Below are positions 9,540 through 18,526 of a DNA stretch of 64,000 nucleotides, one piece after another. Made by a program: the position numbers and the translations under genes. The stretch lies in NCBI RefSeq assembly GCF_007743815.1, contig NZ_CP036265.1:4843823-4907822 (forward strand), written 5' to 3'. The stretch's first letter is position 1. Each line of letters opens with the position of its first letter. A model generated the notes under the pieces. That model was not told the origin of the DNA. It saw only the letters and a list, made by a program, of their open reading frames with translations, and made no database searches. The DNA is from Alienimonas californiensis (lineage in GTDB: Bacteria; Planctomycetota; Planctomycetia; Planctomycetales; Planctomycetaceae).

Positions 9540-9623
9540 GGCGAGCGGGGGGACGTCAGTCCCCCGTGGAGCGGAGGTTCCCGGCGGCGTGGGGGGGGGC
9601 TCACGCCCCCCCGCCCGTTCGCC
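9540..9623. repeat. MITE/REP-like inverted-repeat element at the wecB-like gene end
   Basis: The left arm starts GGCGAGCGG and contains a 7-bp hairpin with a GTCA loop (9548-9565). The right arm contains an 8-bp G/C hairpin with a TCAC loop (about 9593-9612) and ends CCCGTTCGCC. The two arms are imperfect inverted copies. The same arm signature (GGCGAGCGG, G-rich stem, GTCA loop) recurs at 44924-45077. The right arm supplies the last codons (TGGGA) and the TGA stop of the neighbouring WecB/TagA-type gene. This assignment rests on two copies in this window. Confidence 0.6.
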
Positions 9624-10476
9624 ATTGCCGCCAAAGCACGCGGGGGAACTGGATCAGGTCGTTCGCGTACCGCCCCGCGAGACGTCGCGGCTCCAACCCG
9701 AGCCGGAAGACCCACTCCAGCCCGACCCGGCCCAGCCAGCGCGGAGCCCGGCGGACGTTGCCGGCGAGGAAGTCGATCGTCGCCCCCACGCACAGCGCCG
9801 TGCCGCAGCACAGGCGATCGCGGTGGGCGTGCACCCATTTCTCCTGTTTCGGGAAGCCCAGGCCGACGACCAGCACGTCCGGCTGCGCCGCGTCCAGCAG
9901 GGCGAGAATGCGGTCGTTCGCCGCCGGATCGTGCTCGAATCCCAGCGGCGGACAGTGCGTGCCCACGACCCGGGCGTGCGGCGTGTCCCGGGCGACGTTG
10001 GCGGCGGCGACGTCCGCCACACCGGGACCGGCGCCCAGCAGGAAGACGGTCAGCGGACGCTCCGTGGCTGCGGAGGCCAGCAGGGAGGGCACGAGGTCCG
10101 ACCCCGGCACCCGTTCGGGCACCGGCCTACCGAACCAGCGGGAGGCGGCGACGACCGGCGTGCCGTCCGCCAGAGTCAGGTCCGCCGCCCGGTAGGCCGC
10201 CGTCGTCGCCGGGTCGGCCGTGCGGTGCAATTTGACGAGGTGATCGACGTTCGGCGTGACCACCACCTTCGCCGCTCCGGCCGGGCGGCCGGCGGAGCGC
10301 CAGTCGTCGATCCAGCCGTGCAGCCGATCGACGGCCCCCTCCAACGTGACCGGATCGAGCTTCAACCCGAACAGCGAGACGGGGGCGACGTCCCCGCGAC
10401 GCGACTGGGCCGGCACCGGAAGCGAAGCGGGACGCGCCAGCGGCGCCGGGGCGGGGGGGGCGGCGAGGGCGCTCAT
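9601..10476 (-). CDS. WecB/TagA/CpsF-family glycosyltransferase (GT26)
   Basis: A 291-residue membrane-associated glycosyltransferase of the WecB/TagA/CpsF family, which adds a second sugar (ManNAc or a uronic acid in studied members) to an undecaprenyl-linked acceptor. Visible family landmarks are VVVTPNVDHLVKL, AADLTLADGTPVV, VFLLGAGPGV, DVLVVGLGFPKQEKWV and GATIDFLAGNVRRAPRWLGRVGLEWVFRL. The first 35 residues are a Pro/Ala-rich leader. ATG 10476 overlaps the TGA of the upstream membrane GT2 gene (ATGA). It is the last gene of the polysaccharide locus, and its final codons lie in a repeat element. Confidence 0.85.
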   Translation of the reverse strand: MSALAAPPAPAPLARPASLPVPAQSRRGDVAPVSLFGLKLDPVTLEGAVDRLHGWIDDWRSAGRPAGAAKVVVTPNVDHLVKLHRTADPATTAAYRAADLTLADGTPVVAASRWFGRPVPERVPGSDLVPSLLASAATERPLTVFLLGAGPGVADVAAANVARDTPHARVVGTHCPPLGFEHDPAANDRILALLDAAQPDVLVVGLGFPKQEKWVHAHRDRLCCGTALCVGATIDFLAGNVRRAPRWLGRVGLEWVFRLGLEPRRLAGRYANDLIQFPRVLWRQWRTGGGA

Positions 10477-11765
10477 CGGGTCACGCTTTCTGCGGCGCGC
10501 TCGGTGCGGACCCATTCGGTCTCGATCCGATTGCTGAGGAAACGGCTGTAGATCGGCAGCTTGCGGAGCACGAACTTCGGCGCGGAGGCCAACGCCGACA
10601 GCGGCACCCGCTCCCGGCCGAAGACTGCCCAGCCGATGAGCACCGCCGCGGCGACCGCCGCCCCGCCGGCCGCGTGCACCGCGAGGGCGGCCACGAAGCC
10701 CGTCCACCAGGTAACGAACGCCAACACCGCGGCGACGGCGAACCAGCCCACGACCAGCAGGCTGAACGGCGGCACCGCGAGGTCCGCGGCCAGGCCCAGC
10801 GCCCGCAAATCGTCCCGCAGCACGCCGGACTTCAGCAGACGGGGCACGCCGCGGGTCAGGGTTTGCAGGTGACCCTGTTCCCAACGGGTGCGCTGTCCGT
10901 CGAAGCCGCGAAGACTGGTCGGCAGCGGGCTGTCGACGTGCACGTCCGCCAGAAACAGCGGCGGCAGGCCGGCGAGCGTGGCTTCCACCCCCATCTGCAT
11001 GTCCTCGGCGAGGTCTCCGCCGAACACGCCGCCGCCGCGGGACGCCGCTTCGGCCCGTTTCCAATCCAGAAACGCCCCGGGCAGCGTCATGCCGGTGCCC
11101 ATCAACTGGCAGGGCAGCCCCAGCCGGGCGGCGCCCCGTGGCCGCACGAAGTTCTTGAACAGCATCCCCAGTTCGGAGACCGCCATCAGGCCCGCGGCGT
11201 CGGCGTCGGTCTGCGGATCGACGCCGCACAAAGTCCGGGCCTGCACCGGCCGGCCGGTCGCTGTGCAGGCGCCCAACAGCCGGTTCACCCCGCCGGGGGA
11301 GACTCGGCAGTCCGCGTCCAGCACGAACACTGCCGCGGGCAACCGGCCGTCGGCGTCCGCCGCCGCCAGCCGGTCAAGGGCGAAGTCCAGTGCGTAGCCC
11401 TTACCGCGGCGGTCGGGATCGTTGCGTTCCAGCAGGGTGAACCGGGGATGAACGGTCCCGTCGGCTCCCGTCGCCCCGCGGCGGGCGGCGGCGGCCGTGT
11501 CGTCGGAGCAGTTATCCGCAACGAGGACCAATCGATCGTGCGGCCCGAGTTGCGGGAGCAGGGCCGCCACATGCCCCTCGACAAGCGAGCCCTCGTTGTG
11601 GGCCGGCACCAGCACGACGCCGCCGGGGCGGGCGACGGTCGACGGTTCCGGCCTCTTCCTCACCGGCAGCAGGGCGGCGAGGACCTGCACGACGAACGCC
11701 CCCGCCGGCGCCGCCCAGAGCAGCAACAGGCCCAGCGCCAGAATGCGGAGCGGCAGATCAAGCAC
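10473..11765 (-). CDS. membrane GT2 glycosyltransferase, cellulose synthase-like
   Basis: A 430-residue inner-membrane glycosyltransferase. One N-terminal membrane helix (about 8-32) is followed by a GT-A domain with VVLVPAHNEGSLVEG, VADNCSDDTA, the metal-binding FVLDADCR, EDMQMG and the QRTRWEQGH signature of processive or polyprenol-linked GT2 enzymes. Two or three C-terminal helices lie around 330-395. It probably elongates the repeat unit or makes a polyprenyl-phosphate sugar for the surrounding locus; the donor cannot be named. It overlaps the WecB-like gene downstream by four bases. Confidence 0.8.
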   Translation of the reverse strand: MLDLPLRILALGLLLLWAAPAGAFVVQVLAALLPVRKRPEPSTVARPGGVVLVPAHNEGSLVEGHVAALLPQLGPHDRLVLVADNCSDDTAAAARRGATGADGTVHPRFTLLERNDPDRRGKGYALDFALDRLAAADADGRLPAAVFVLDADCRVSPGGVNRLLGACTATGRPVQARTLCGVDPQTDADAAGLMAVSELGMLFKNFVRPRGAARLGLPCQLMGTGMTLPGAFLDWKRAEAASRGGGVFGGDLAEDMQMGVEATLAGLPPLFLADVHVDSPLPTSLRGFDGQRTRWEQGHLQTLTRGVPRLLKSGVLRDDLRALGLAADLAVPPFSLLVVGWFAVAAVLAFVTWWTGFVAALAVHAAGGAAVAAAVLIGWAVFGRERVPLSALASAPKFVLRKLPIYSRFLSNRIETEWVRTERAAESVTR

Positions 11766-11823
11766 GGGAGCGGGCGGTGGGGGGAAGCGAACGAAGGAGG
11801 GGCAGCGGCGACGAGACGATCGG

Positions 11824-12987
11824 CTAACGCAGCGAGAGGCGTTCCCGCAGCGGTCGCACCCAGGCGGCGGCGAGGCGGGCGGGGGCGCCGGCGGGGTGCG
11901 CCTTCAGGGCGTCTCGAACCCTGCGGGCCGCGGCGACGGCGTGCGTCGCGGCACCCGGCGTCTCCACTGCCCCGCGGAGCAGGGCGAATCGATCGGTTGC
12001 GAAATCGGACTTATACGGCTCGTCCCCGGCGCCGAGATCGACCCCCGCGACGCCGCAGTCCGCCGCATGACGCAACAGTTCCAGCATCAAGACGTTTCCT
12101 GGGCTCAGCCCGCGGGCGGCCGGGTCGTAGGCAGGAAACCAAGCGTGCAGCCGCGGTCCGCTGCGAAGCAGCAGATGGGCGGCGACCACTTCCCCGCCGG
12201 CCCGCAGGGTGCAGAACACGCCGCCGAAGTCCGATTCGTCCGCGGTCCCCGCGTCCCGGCAGCGGGCCAGCAGATTGCGCACCCACGAGGCGGCGAGCAC
12301 GTCGCAGAAGCCCGTCGCGGCGTATTGAGCCCGCTTCCAGCGGAGCAGGCGCTCCCACGCCTCCGGGTCTAGGTCGTGCCAGGTGAAGGAGACTTCGCCG
12401 CGTTCCCGTTCCATCCGACGTCGGAACTGGGCAATTTTGCGATGCCGCTTCGAGCCTGCCTCTTCCCGCCGGGCGAGGTACGCGTCGAACCCGTCCGCAA
12501 GATTGATCCGCACGCCGGCCCGCTCCCAACCGGCCTCGGTCCCGTCGCCCGCGGGGGTGAACGCGGGTTGGCCCGGCGGCAGCATGTGGAAGGCGTAGGA
12601 CTGCAGCCCGCAGCCCCGCAGCAGGTCGACGGCAGTGAGCGAATGACCGGCCGCGGCGATCAGGCCGTGAAAGTCGCACAGCCGTCCGCCCGGCGGCGTC
12701 GCCCGACCCCAGCGGCCGGGTTGGAAAGGAAAGATTGCCGTGGGCTCCCCGGTCGCCTCGTCCCGCTGCACCCCCACCCGCACGTCGTCCCGCGCATGAG
12801 CCGCCCGGGCCGCGGCGACCAGCCGGGTGAAGGTCGGGTGAAAATAGGGGCTCGCCAACTCCGGCCGCGCGCGGTGTAACCGGACCCACGCGGCAATGTC
12901 TTCCTCCGTCAGCTCCGTCGGCCGCACGACCTGCCATCTGCCGGAATGCGGCGGCAGGAACTGCGGCGGTCGGGACGGGGCGGGCAT
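11824..12987 (-). CDS. CelD/BcsL-like GNAT-fold acyltransferase (FemAB-type), copy 1
   Basis: A 387-residue protein of the FemAB/CelD-like acetyltransferase group (PF13480 type). The C-terminal half has the typical segment EEAGSKRHRKIAQFRRRMER, LLRWKRAQYAATG, a GNAT core VVAAHLLLRSGPRLHAWFPAYD, SPGNVLMLELLRHA and GVDLGAGDEPYKSDFA. Related proteins sit in cellulose and exopolysaccharide clusters, where they probably acylate a sugar or add an amino acid to the repeat unit. It is adjacent to a paralogue (13031-14185) that shares the WKRAQYAATG motif. No signal peptide, so it acts in the cytoplasm, on precursors. Confidence 0.75.
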   Translation of the reverse strand: MPAPSRPPQFLPPHSGRWQVVRPTELTEEDIAAWVRLHRARPELASPYFHPTFTRLVAAARAAHARDDVRVGVQRDEATGEPTAIFPFQPGRWGRATPPGGRLCDFHGLIAAAGHSLTAVDLLRGCGLQSYAFHMLPPGQPAFTPAGDGTEAGWERAGVRINLADGFDAYLARREEAGSKRHRKIAQFRRRMERERGEVSFTWHDLDPEAWERLLRWKRAQYAATGFCDVLAASWVRNLLARCRDAGTADESDFGGVFCTLRAGGEVVAAHLLLRSGPRLHAWFPAYDPAARGLSPGNVLMLELLRHAADCGVAGVDLGAGDEPYKSDFATDRFALLRGAVETPGAATHAVAAARRVRDALKAHPAGAPARLAAAWVRPLRERLSLR

Positions 12988-13030
12988 CGGGGGGAGCGGT
13001 GGAGGGAACGAGGGTTAGAACGCGAACCGT

Positions 13031-14185
13031 TCAGAACCCGCCCGCCGCGGCGAGGCGTTTCACGCGGCGGACCGCCCGGCGGAGCGGCTCGGCGGCGGGG
13101 CCGTTCGCGACGGTCTCCTTCGCCCCGCGGTACGCCCGACGCCACGTGCGAGCCAGCGGGGCGAGGGTGCGGACGTCGATCGCCCCCTCGCCGACCGCGA
13201 CCGCGTCGCTGGCGAGGCTCTGCTTGTACTCCTCCGGCCCCTTGCCCAGTTCCAGGCGGGTCACGCCGTCCGCCTCCGCGGCCTCCGCGGTGCGCAGCGT
13301 GCAGATGTGCCCGGGTCCGTAGGCGGCGTGGGCGTCGTCGTAGGCGCAGTACCAACTGTGCAGCACGGCCCCGCACCGCATGCCGAGGTCTCCCGCGACC
13401 GGCTCCCCGTCGCGGTACAGCACGGAGAACCGCCCCGTCAGCCGCGGCGAGTTCGCCGTCAGCAGTTCGATCAGCAGCCCCCGCGGCCAGCCGAGCGTGA
13501 ACATGTCGAACACCCCCGTCGCCGCGTATTGCGCCCGCTTCCAGCGAATCAACTCGTCCAGCACGGCGACGTCCGTCACGTGCGGCTCAAAGGTGATCGG
13601 GCCGCACTCCCGGTCAAACTTCCGATCCAGCCGGGCGATCTGCTTCACCTTCCGCGAGCCCGCGGCCCGCCGGGCCTGGTAGTAGGTCTCGTAGCCGCCC
13701 GACAGATCCAAGTACGGACTGCGATCCCACCGCTCGACGCAGTCGGCGAGCGACGGGTGGGGGAGGAGGTGGTCGAAGTTCCAGACCCGCAGATCGCAGG
13801 CCGCCATCAGGGCGGGCAGGTCGACCGGCAGATCGTCCGGCGCCAGCAACCCGTGAAAGTCGTTCATCCCGCCGCCGACCGGCCGGCCGATGCCGCGGCC
13901 GTCCGTCTGAAAGGGGAAGAAACCCGTCGGGGCGTCGATGCCGGGCCGGTCGCCGGGGCGGTGGAGCAGCGCCACGCGGACGCCGCCACGGCAGCGGTCC
14001 ACCAGTTCGGCGAACTGACGGGAGAGATAGGGGGTGGGCACGGCCGCGGCGTCGACGGCGGCGTCCCACGCGGCGGCTTCCGCCGGATTCAGTTCGGCGA
14101 CCCGGCGGACGACGACCGGCCCGGCGGCCAAAGCGGAATGCATCTCGGTCGGAGCGGGGCCGGTGGCGGGCACGACGTCGATCAC
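13031..14185 (-). CDS. CelD/BcsL-like GNAT-fold acyltransferase (FemAB-type), copy 2
   Basis: A 384-residue paralogue of the preceding-strand neighbour. Shared features include FFPFQTDGRG, the N-terminal DFHGLLAPDDL (copy 1 has DFHGLI), RRAAGSRKVKQIARLDRKFDR, LIRWKRAQYAATG, and the GNAT core VAGDLGMRCGAVLHSWYCAYD, with LELGKGPEEYKQSLAS near the end. The overall order is the same but sequence identity outside these blocks is modest, so the duplication is old and the acceptor or donor may differ. It is transcribed with the locus, just downstream of a GT2 gene. Acyl donor and acceptor are unknown. Confidence 0.75.
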   Translation of the reverse strand: MIDVVPATGPAPTEMHSALAAGPVVVRRVAELNPAEAAAWDAAVDAAAVPTPYLSRQFAELVDRCRGGVRVALLHRPGDRPGIDAPTGFFPFQTDGRGIGRPVGGGMNDFHGLLAPDDLPVDLPALMAACDLRVWNFDHLLPHPSLADCVERWDRSPYLDLSGGYETYYQARRAAGSRKVKQIARLDRKFDRECGPITFEPHVTDVAVLDELIRWKRAQYAATGVFDMFTLGWPRGLLIELLTANSPRLTGRFSVLYRDGEPVAGDLGMRCGAVLHSWYCAYDDAHAAYGPGHICTLRTAEAAEADGVTRLELGKGPEEYKQSLASDAVAVGEGAIDVRTLAPLARTWRRAYRGAKETVANGPAAEPLRRAVRRVKRLAAAGGF

Positions 14186-14316
14186 GGGCGCGGGAGCGAT
14201 GCGAGAGGCGGAATGCTCAAACCTAGGTCACGCCGCGGCCGCATGGGGCCTTTTCGCCATCCCGATCCGGCCTTTTCGCCCTGTCCGCCGCGACCGGCAC
14301 GGGCGAGCGGCGCCCG

Positions 14317-15390
14317 TCAAACGGTCTCGACCGGCAACCCAACGACGAAGCGGGCCGTGTCGCGGAGGTACCGTCGCGCCACCCGCAAGCGGCAGCGCCG
14401 GCCGCGTTTCCCCTCTGCGTCTTCGGTCAGCTTCGCCCAGGCCCAGAGAGGAAACAGGCTCAGCGCCGTCTGTCCCAGGCGGGCGATCCAGACCGCCGAC
14501 AGTTTCATGCGGCCGAAGCGATCGAAGTCCCGCTCCGCGGTGCCGTTGCCGATGACGTCGCACAGCCGATAGAGGTAGGCGTCGTTCATCCGGTCCGCCG
14601 GGATGCAGTGGTGCACGACGGCGTCCGGCGTGTACCAGGCGGCGAAGCCCGCATCGACGGCCCGCATATAGAAATCGGTGTCTTCACCGCGATGGAGGGC
14701 CGGATCGAACGGTCCCACCCGCTCGAACACCTCGCGGTGGACCAGCATGTTCCCGGCACCGGGCGTCGTCTTCATGTCGTAGCGACAGGCCGCCGGCATG
14801 CCGACGCTCGCCCCCAGCAGCATCCGGGTGAACGGGGCGAGGTCTCGGCCGGCGTGCCCCTCCGGCAGGCTCAGCACGACCCGGCCGCCGACGAACTTCG
14901 CGTCCTTCGCCGCGGCGAGGGCGAAAAGATTGTGCAGCCAATCCGGCTCGGCGAGTTGGTCGTCGTCGAAGAAGGCGATCCAGTCGCCGCGGGTCTCCGT
15001 CACCCCCCGCTGCCGAGCGTTCGCCACGCCGGGGGTCGGTTCGAACACGCGGGCCACGGGGATCGACGAGGTCGCCGCGACCTCCTCCACCACCCCGGCG
15101 GTGTGATCCGTGCTGCCGTTGTCGACCACGAGCACGTCGACCCGCAGGCCGGCGACGTCGAGCTTCGTCAGGCTCTCCAGCGCCCGCCGCAGCCCCTCCG
15201 CCCGATTGCGTGTGCAGACGACGACCGTCACCGAAGGCGCCCCGACGCCGCCCCGTTCGATAACCGATTCGACGCGCTGACGATCAGCCACGGGACGTTC
15301 CCTCAACGCGGGCGCCGGCGGAACGGACCGGCCGGTCCGTCCGTGCGACACGCCGGGGCCGGGGTCCAGGGGCGGGCGAAGTGCGATCAT
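14317..15390 (-). CDS. GT2 family glycosyltransferase
   Basis: A 357-residue GT-A enzyme without an obvious membrane segment until a weakly hydrophobic helix near 300-315. The catalytic core starts at VTVVVCTRNRAEGLRRALESL, followed by VDVLVVDNGSTDHT, the DxD-type IAFFDDDQLAEPDW, and GEDTDFYMRAVDAGF, in which GED is the expected base region. The first 45 residues are Pro/Arg-rich and poorly conserved, so the true start may lie downstream of ATG 15390. It would add one sugar to the lipid-linked repeat unit of the polysaccharide. Neighbours are a Wzy-like gene upstream and the acyltransferase pair downstream. Confidence 0.8.
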   Translation of the reverse strand: MIALRPPLDPGPGVSHGRTGRSVPPAPALRERPVADRQRVESVIERGGVGAPSVTVVVCTRNRAEGLRRALESLTKLDVAGLRVDVLVVDNGSTDHTAGVVEEVAATSSIPVARVFEPTPGVANARQRGVTETRGDWIAFFDDDQLAEPDWLHNLFALAAAKDAKFVGGRVVLSLPEGHAGRDLAPFTRMLLGASVGMPAACRYDMKTTPGAGNMLVHREVFERVGPFDPALHRGEDTDFYMRAVDAGFAAWYTPDAVVHHCIPADRMNDAYLYRLCDVIGNGTAERDFDRFGRMKLSAVWIARLGQTALSLFPLWAWAKLTEDAEGKRGRRCRLRVARRYLRDTARFVVGLPVETV

Positions 15391-15447
15391 GTCGGTCGAA
15401 GAACTGTGACTGAAAGGAGCCCGACGCTCCGTCGTCAGGAGCGTAGG

Positions 15448-17019
15448 TCACGGAGCCGGGGCCGGTGGGGACGCGTCGCGGCCGCCGGCGAAGGGGGAGA
15501 CCGTTTCCTGCGGGAACACGTACAGCTTGGCCAGCCCGCAGCAGATCAGGAACGGCGTGAACAGCACCATGCTCATTGCCGATTCGGTGAAGGCGTTCAG
15601 GAGCCCGACCGCCAGCAGCCCGGCCACGTAGCCCGCCAGCGGGTCGCCCGTGCCGACGCCCGGCGCCCCGGGCCGTCCTTCCGCCCGGCGCTCTCCCGCC
15701 GCGTAGCGGCGGGCCGCGGCGAACCAGCCCCACACCAGGGCGGGGACCAGCAGCCACAACCCGATCAGGCCGACGCTCAGCAGCACGTCGCGGTAGGCGC
15801 TGTGGGCCTCCCGCAGCCCCCAGCCGCAATTTTCGCTGACGATCGCCACGTGCTCCGGCGTCCAGAAGGTGTCGTAGCCGAACCCGGCCAGCGGGCGGCG
15901 ATCCGTGAACCGACCGATCTCCTCCCAGATTTCGTGACGGCCGGTCAGCGAGGAGATCTGTTCTTTCCGCCCCAGCGTCGCCGCATCGAGGGCGCCGCCC
16001 AGCGGGTCCGAGCCGAGGGAGAGGGCGACCAGCAGGAACAGGCCGCCGAACGTTCCGCCGCTCACCGTCGCCGCCAATCGCCACCGCGGCGGCACGGCGA
16101 TCGCCGTCAGCAGCCCGAGGCAGAGCACGAGCCCCGCGGCGCTGGTCCGGCTCTTCGTGAGCAGCGTGAACAGAGCCCCCGCTGCGATCAGCGCCGGCAG
16201 CCGCCAGCCCCACCGCAGGCGGCGGGAGCCGTTGTTCGCCCCGGTTTGAGCCGCCTCCCGACGTTCGGACTGCCAGAGGACGAACGCCCCGGCGATCATG
16301 CTGGCCAGCGTCAGGCCCTGGGAGTTCGGGTGCATCGTCCCGGCAAAGCGGTAGTCCCCGGCCCAGGGGCGAAAGGTGCCCAGCGACAGTTCCGCCAGCA
16401 CGCCGATCAGCAGGTAGAGGGCCGGCAACAGCACGCCCAGCCAGATGATCCGCCGCGGCTCCAGCGCCCGGGCCACGCCGAGGCTCCCCGCGGTCCAGCA
16501 GCCGAGCACCACCAGCTTCCGCACGGTCTGGCCGGGTTCGTGGCTCCAGAGCACGCTGGCGAAGCACCAGGCGATGTACAACGCCAGCGTCCAGGCGACC
16601 GGGTGCGCCCGCCGGGCGACGCCGGCCCACTCCCGCAGCAGACCGGCCAGCCGCCCGCCCGGCATCCGCGGCGACCACCACGCCGGGCGCGGCCGGGCCT
16701 GGTGACGGCGATCACGCGCCAGGCACCACACCCCGCAGCCGCCCAGCGTCAGGAAGGCGATCTGCCGCAGGGCGTTCCCGCCGGAGGCCCGGGCCTCCAT
16801 CTCCTCCGCGGTCTCGGTGAACGCCGCGGCGGCGCTGGTGTTCCAGGACTGCCCGGCGAAATAGAAGGGTATGCCGACCAGAAACGCCGCGGCGAGGAAC
16901 AGCCGTTTGCCGCTCGGCAGCCGCCCGCGCCGCAGCACGCCGCCCGCCGCGGGGCGGACCGGGGCGTGCCAGTCCGCGGCCGCAGGCGGACCGGCGAGGG
17001 ACGGGGGGGCGGCGTGCAT
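15448..17019 (-). CDS. O-antigen ligase/polymerase family membrane protein, copy 1
   Basis: A 523-residue integral membrane protein with about ten to twelve predicted helices. The Wzy_C-type landmarks are present: RTSAAGLVLCLGL in the middle, DPLGGALDAATLGRKEQISSLTGRHEIW, ADRRPLAGFGYDTFWT-like loop (DRRPLAGFGYDTF), and SAHSAYRDVLLSVGLIGLW, which matches the HSxY..LG/GLIG pattern of the large periplasmic loop. It would polymerise or ligate undecaprenyl-linked repeat units on the periplasmic side of the inner membrane. I chose ATG 17019; the frame extends to 17100 but would run into the downstream end of the paralogue and adds only Arg/Pro-rich sequence. Confidence 0.8.
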   Translation of the reverse strand: MHAAPPSLAGPPAAADWHAPVRPAAGGVLRRGRLPSGKRLFLAAAFLVGIPFYFAGQSWNTSAAAAFTETAEEMEARASGGNALRQIAFLTLGGCGVWCLARDRRHQARPRPAWWSPRMPGGRLAGLLREWAGVARRAHPVAWTLALYIAWCFASVLWSHEPGQTVRKLVVLGCWTAGSLGVARALEPRRIIWLGVLLPALYLLIGVLAELSLGTFRPWAGDYRFAGTMHPNSQGLTLASMIAGAFVLWQSERREAAQTGANNGSRRLRWGWRLPALIAAGALFTLLTKSRTSAAGLVLCLGLLTAIAVPPRWRLAATVSGGTFGGLFLLVALSLGSDPLGGALDAATLGRKEQISSLTGRHEIWEEIGRFTDRRPLAGFGYDTFWTPEHVAIVSENCGWGLREAHSAYRDVLLSVGLIGLWLLVPALVWGWFAAARRYAAGERRAEGRPGAPGVGTGDPLAGYVAGLLAVGLLNAFTESAMSMVLFTPFLICCGLAKLYVFPQETVSPFAGGRDASPPAPAP

Positions 17020-17083
17020 GCGGAACAAAGCGGGCGGGGGACACGGGAGCCGACGCGGAACCCACGGGGGCCGTCGCGCTCGC

Positions 17084-18526
17084 TCAACCGTGCGTCGCAC
17101 GGACCTGGGAGTCGGCCGGTTCCGGCCCGGCGCCCTGATTCCAAGCCGTTTCCCGGCCGCCCGCCGCTACAGCCGGGCGGCCGGCGGCGTGCAGCCCCGG
17201 CCACGGGGGGCGATCGCGGAGGACGGTCAACTTCGCCAGGCACGCCCACAGCAGGAACGGCACGAGGCGGACGTCGTGAATCAGCGCCTCCGTGAACGCG
17301 TTGGCGATCAGCAACAGGGTGAGCGAGACGGCGAAGACCGGCAGCGGATCGCCCGCCCGGCGGGGATCCAGAATCGCCCCCGCCGCTCGCCCCGCGCCGC
17401 ACAGCAGCAGGGCGGCCATCAGCCCGGCGCCGATCAGCCCGACCTCCGCGGCCGATTCGATCCAGCCCGAGTGGCTCGCGGACAGGGCCCAGCCGACCTC
17501 GTCGCTGATCGCGTCCACCCGCTGCAAGTTCCAGAACGCTCCGTACCCGTGCCCCAGCCAGGGCCGCTCGGCGATGTGGGGGAGGATCGCCTCCCAGATC
17601 GGCAGACGGCCGGACAGGCTGCTCTGCTGGTCGGTGCGGCCCATCAGGGCGGCGTCGCGGAGTTCTCCGGTCGGGTCCGACCCGGCCAGTAAGATAGCGA
17701 TCAGCAGGCCGGCCCCGCCGGCGACGCCGCCGGCGAGGCTCAGCAATTTCGTCGCCGGGCTCGCCGCCGTCAGCCCGGTCAGCGAGATCGCCAGCACGGC
17801 CCCGGCGGTCGCGGTGCGGCTTTTCGTCAGCACCAGGAACCCCAGCAGCACGGCGCCCCACAGCAGCCACCAGGCGTTCGTCCGCTCCCCGGGAGTGCGT
17901 TTCGCGAACAGGCCCGACAGCACCACGCAGCCGCACAGCCCGGCGGCGAGTTGCAGGGCCTGGATGTTGGGATGAATCGTCCCGCTGAAGCGATATTCGT
18001 CCCGCCACGGCGTGAACGTGCGGAGGCCGATCTCGGCCGCGACGCCCGCGATGAGGTGCAACGAAACCGCCCCCACCCCGGCGACGGCCAGTTGCCGGCC
18101 GGTCAACGCCCGCGCCGCCCCGAGCACGCCCAGCAGATAGAGCCCCAGGACCAGAATGCGCCGGGCCGTGAGGGCGGGGTCGTCGCTCCAGAGCGTGCTC
18201 GCCGCCCACCAGCCGAACATCCCGGCCAGCAGCGCCCCGGTGAAGCCGGCGCCGCGCGACAGCAGCGGGATTCGCCACTCGCCCGCCCGGCCGACGGCGA
18301 GCCCCACGACCCCGCACCCGGCGAGCGTGAGGAACCCCAGCCGACGGAGCAGATCGCCGCTTTCGAGGCTCCGGGCCAGTTCTTGGGCGTCCGGGGCGTA
18401 GTCCGGCCGCAGCGAGGTGCCCCACAGGTGGGTCGCCCCCGCGAAGCAGAGCGCGAGCGTTGCCGCGACCAGCGGCGGAGCGAACCGGCCGAGGGAGGCG
18501 GGGGGCGGGGACGACGCGTCGTTCAC
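17084..18526 (-). CDS. O-antigen ligase/polymerase family membrane protein, copy 2
   Basis: A 480-residue paralogue of copy 1 with the same topology and the same blocks: FTPWRDEYRFSGTIHPNIQALQ (copy 1: FRPWAGDYRFAGTMHPNSQGL), VLTKSRTATAGAVLA, GSDPTGELRDAALMGRTDQQSSLSGRLPIW, GHGYGAFWNLQRV and SASHSGWIESAAEVGLIGAG. The start is GTG 18526, which overlaps the TGA stop of the flippase gene (GTGA), so translation is probably coupled. Two tandem ligase-like genes could divide polymerisation and ligation to an anchor, or act on two acceptors; the sequence does not decide this. Confidence 0.8.
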   Translation of the reverse strand: MNDASSPPPASLGRFAPPLVAATLALCFAGATHLWGTSLRPDYAPDAQELARSLESGDLLRRLGFLTLAGCGVVGLAVGRAGEWRIPLLSRGAGFTGALLAGMFGWWAASTLWSDDPALTARRILVLGLYLLGVLGAARALTGRQLAVAGVGAVSLHLIAGVAAEIGLRTFTPWRDEYRFSGTIHPNIQALQLAAGLCGCVVLSGLFAKRTPGERTNAWWLLWGAVLLGFLVLTKSRTATAGAVLAISLTGLTAASPATKLLSLAGGVAGGAGLLIAILLAGSDPTGELRDAALMGRTDQQSSLSGRLPIWEAILPHIAERPWLGHGYGAFWNLQRVDAISDEVGWALSASHSGWIESAAEVGLIGAGLMAALLLCGAGRAAGAILDPRRAGDPLPVFAVSLTLLLIANAFTEALIHDVRLVPFLLWACLAKLTVLRDRPPWPGLHAAGRPAVAAGGRETAWNQGAGPEPADSQVRATHG

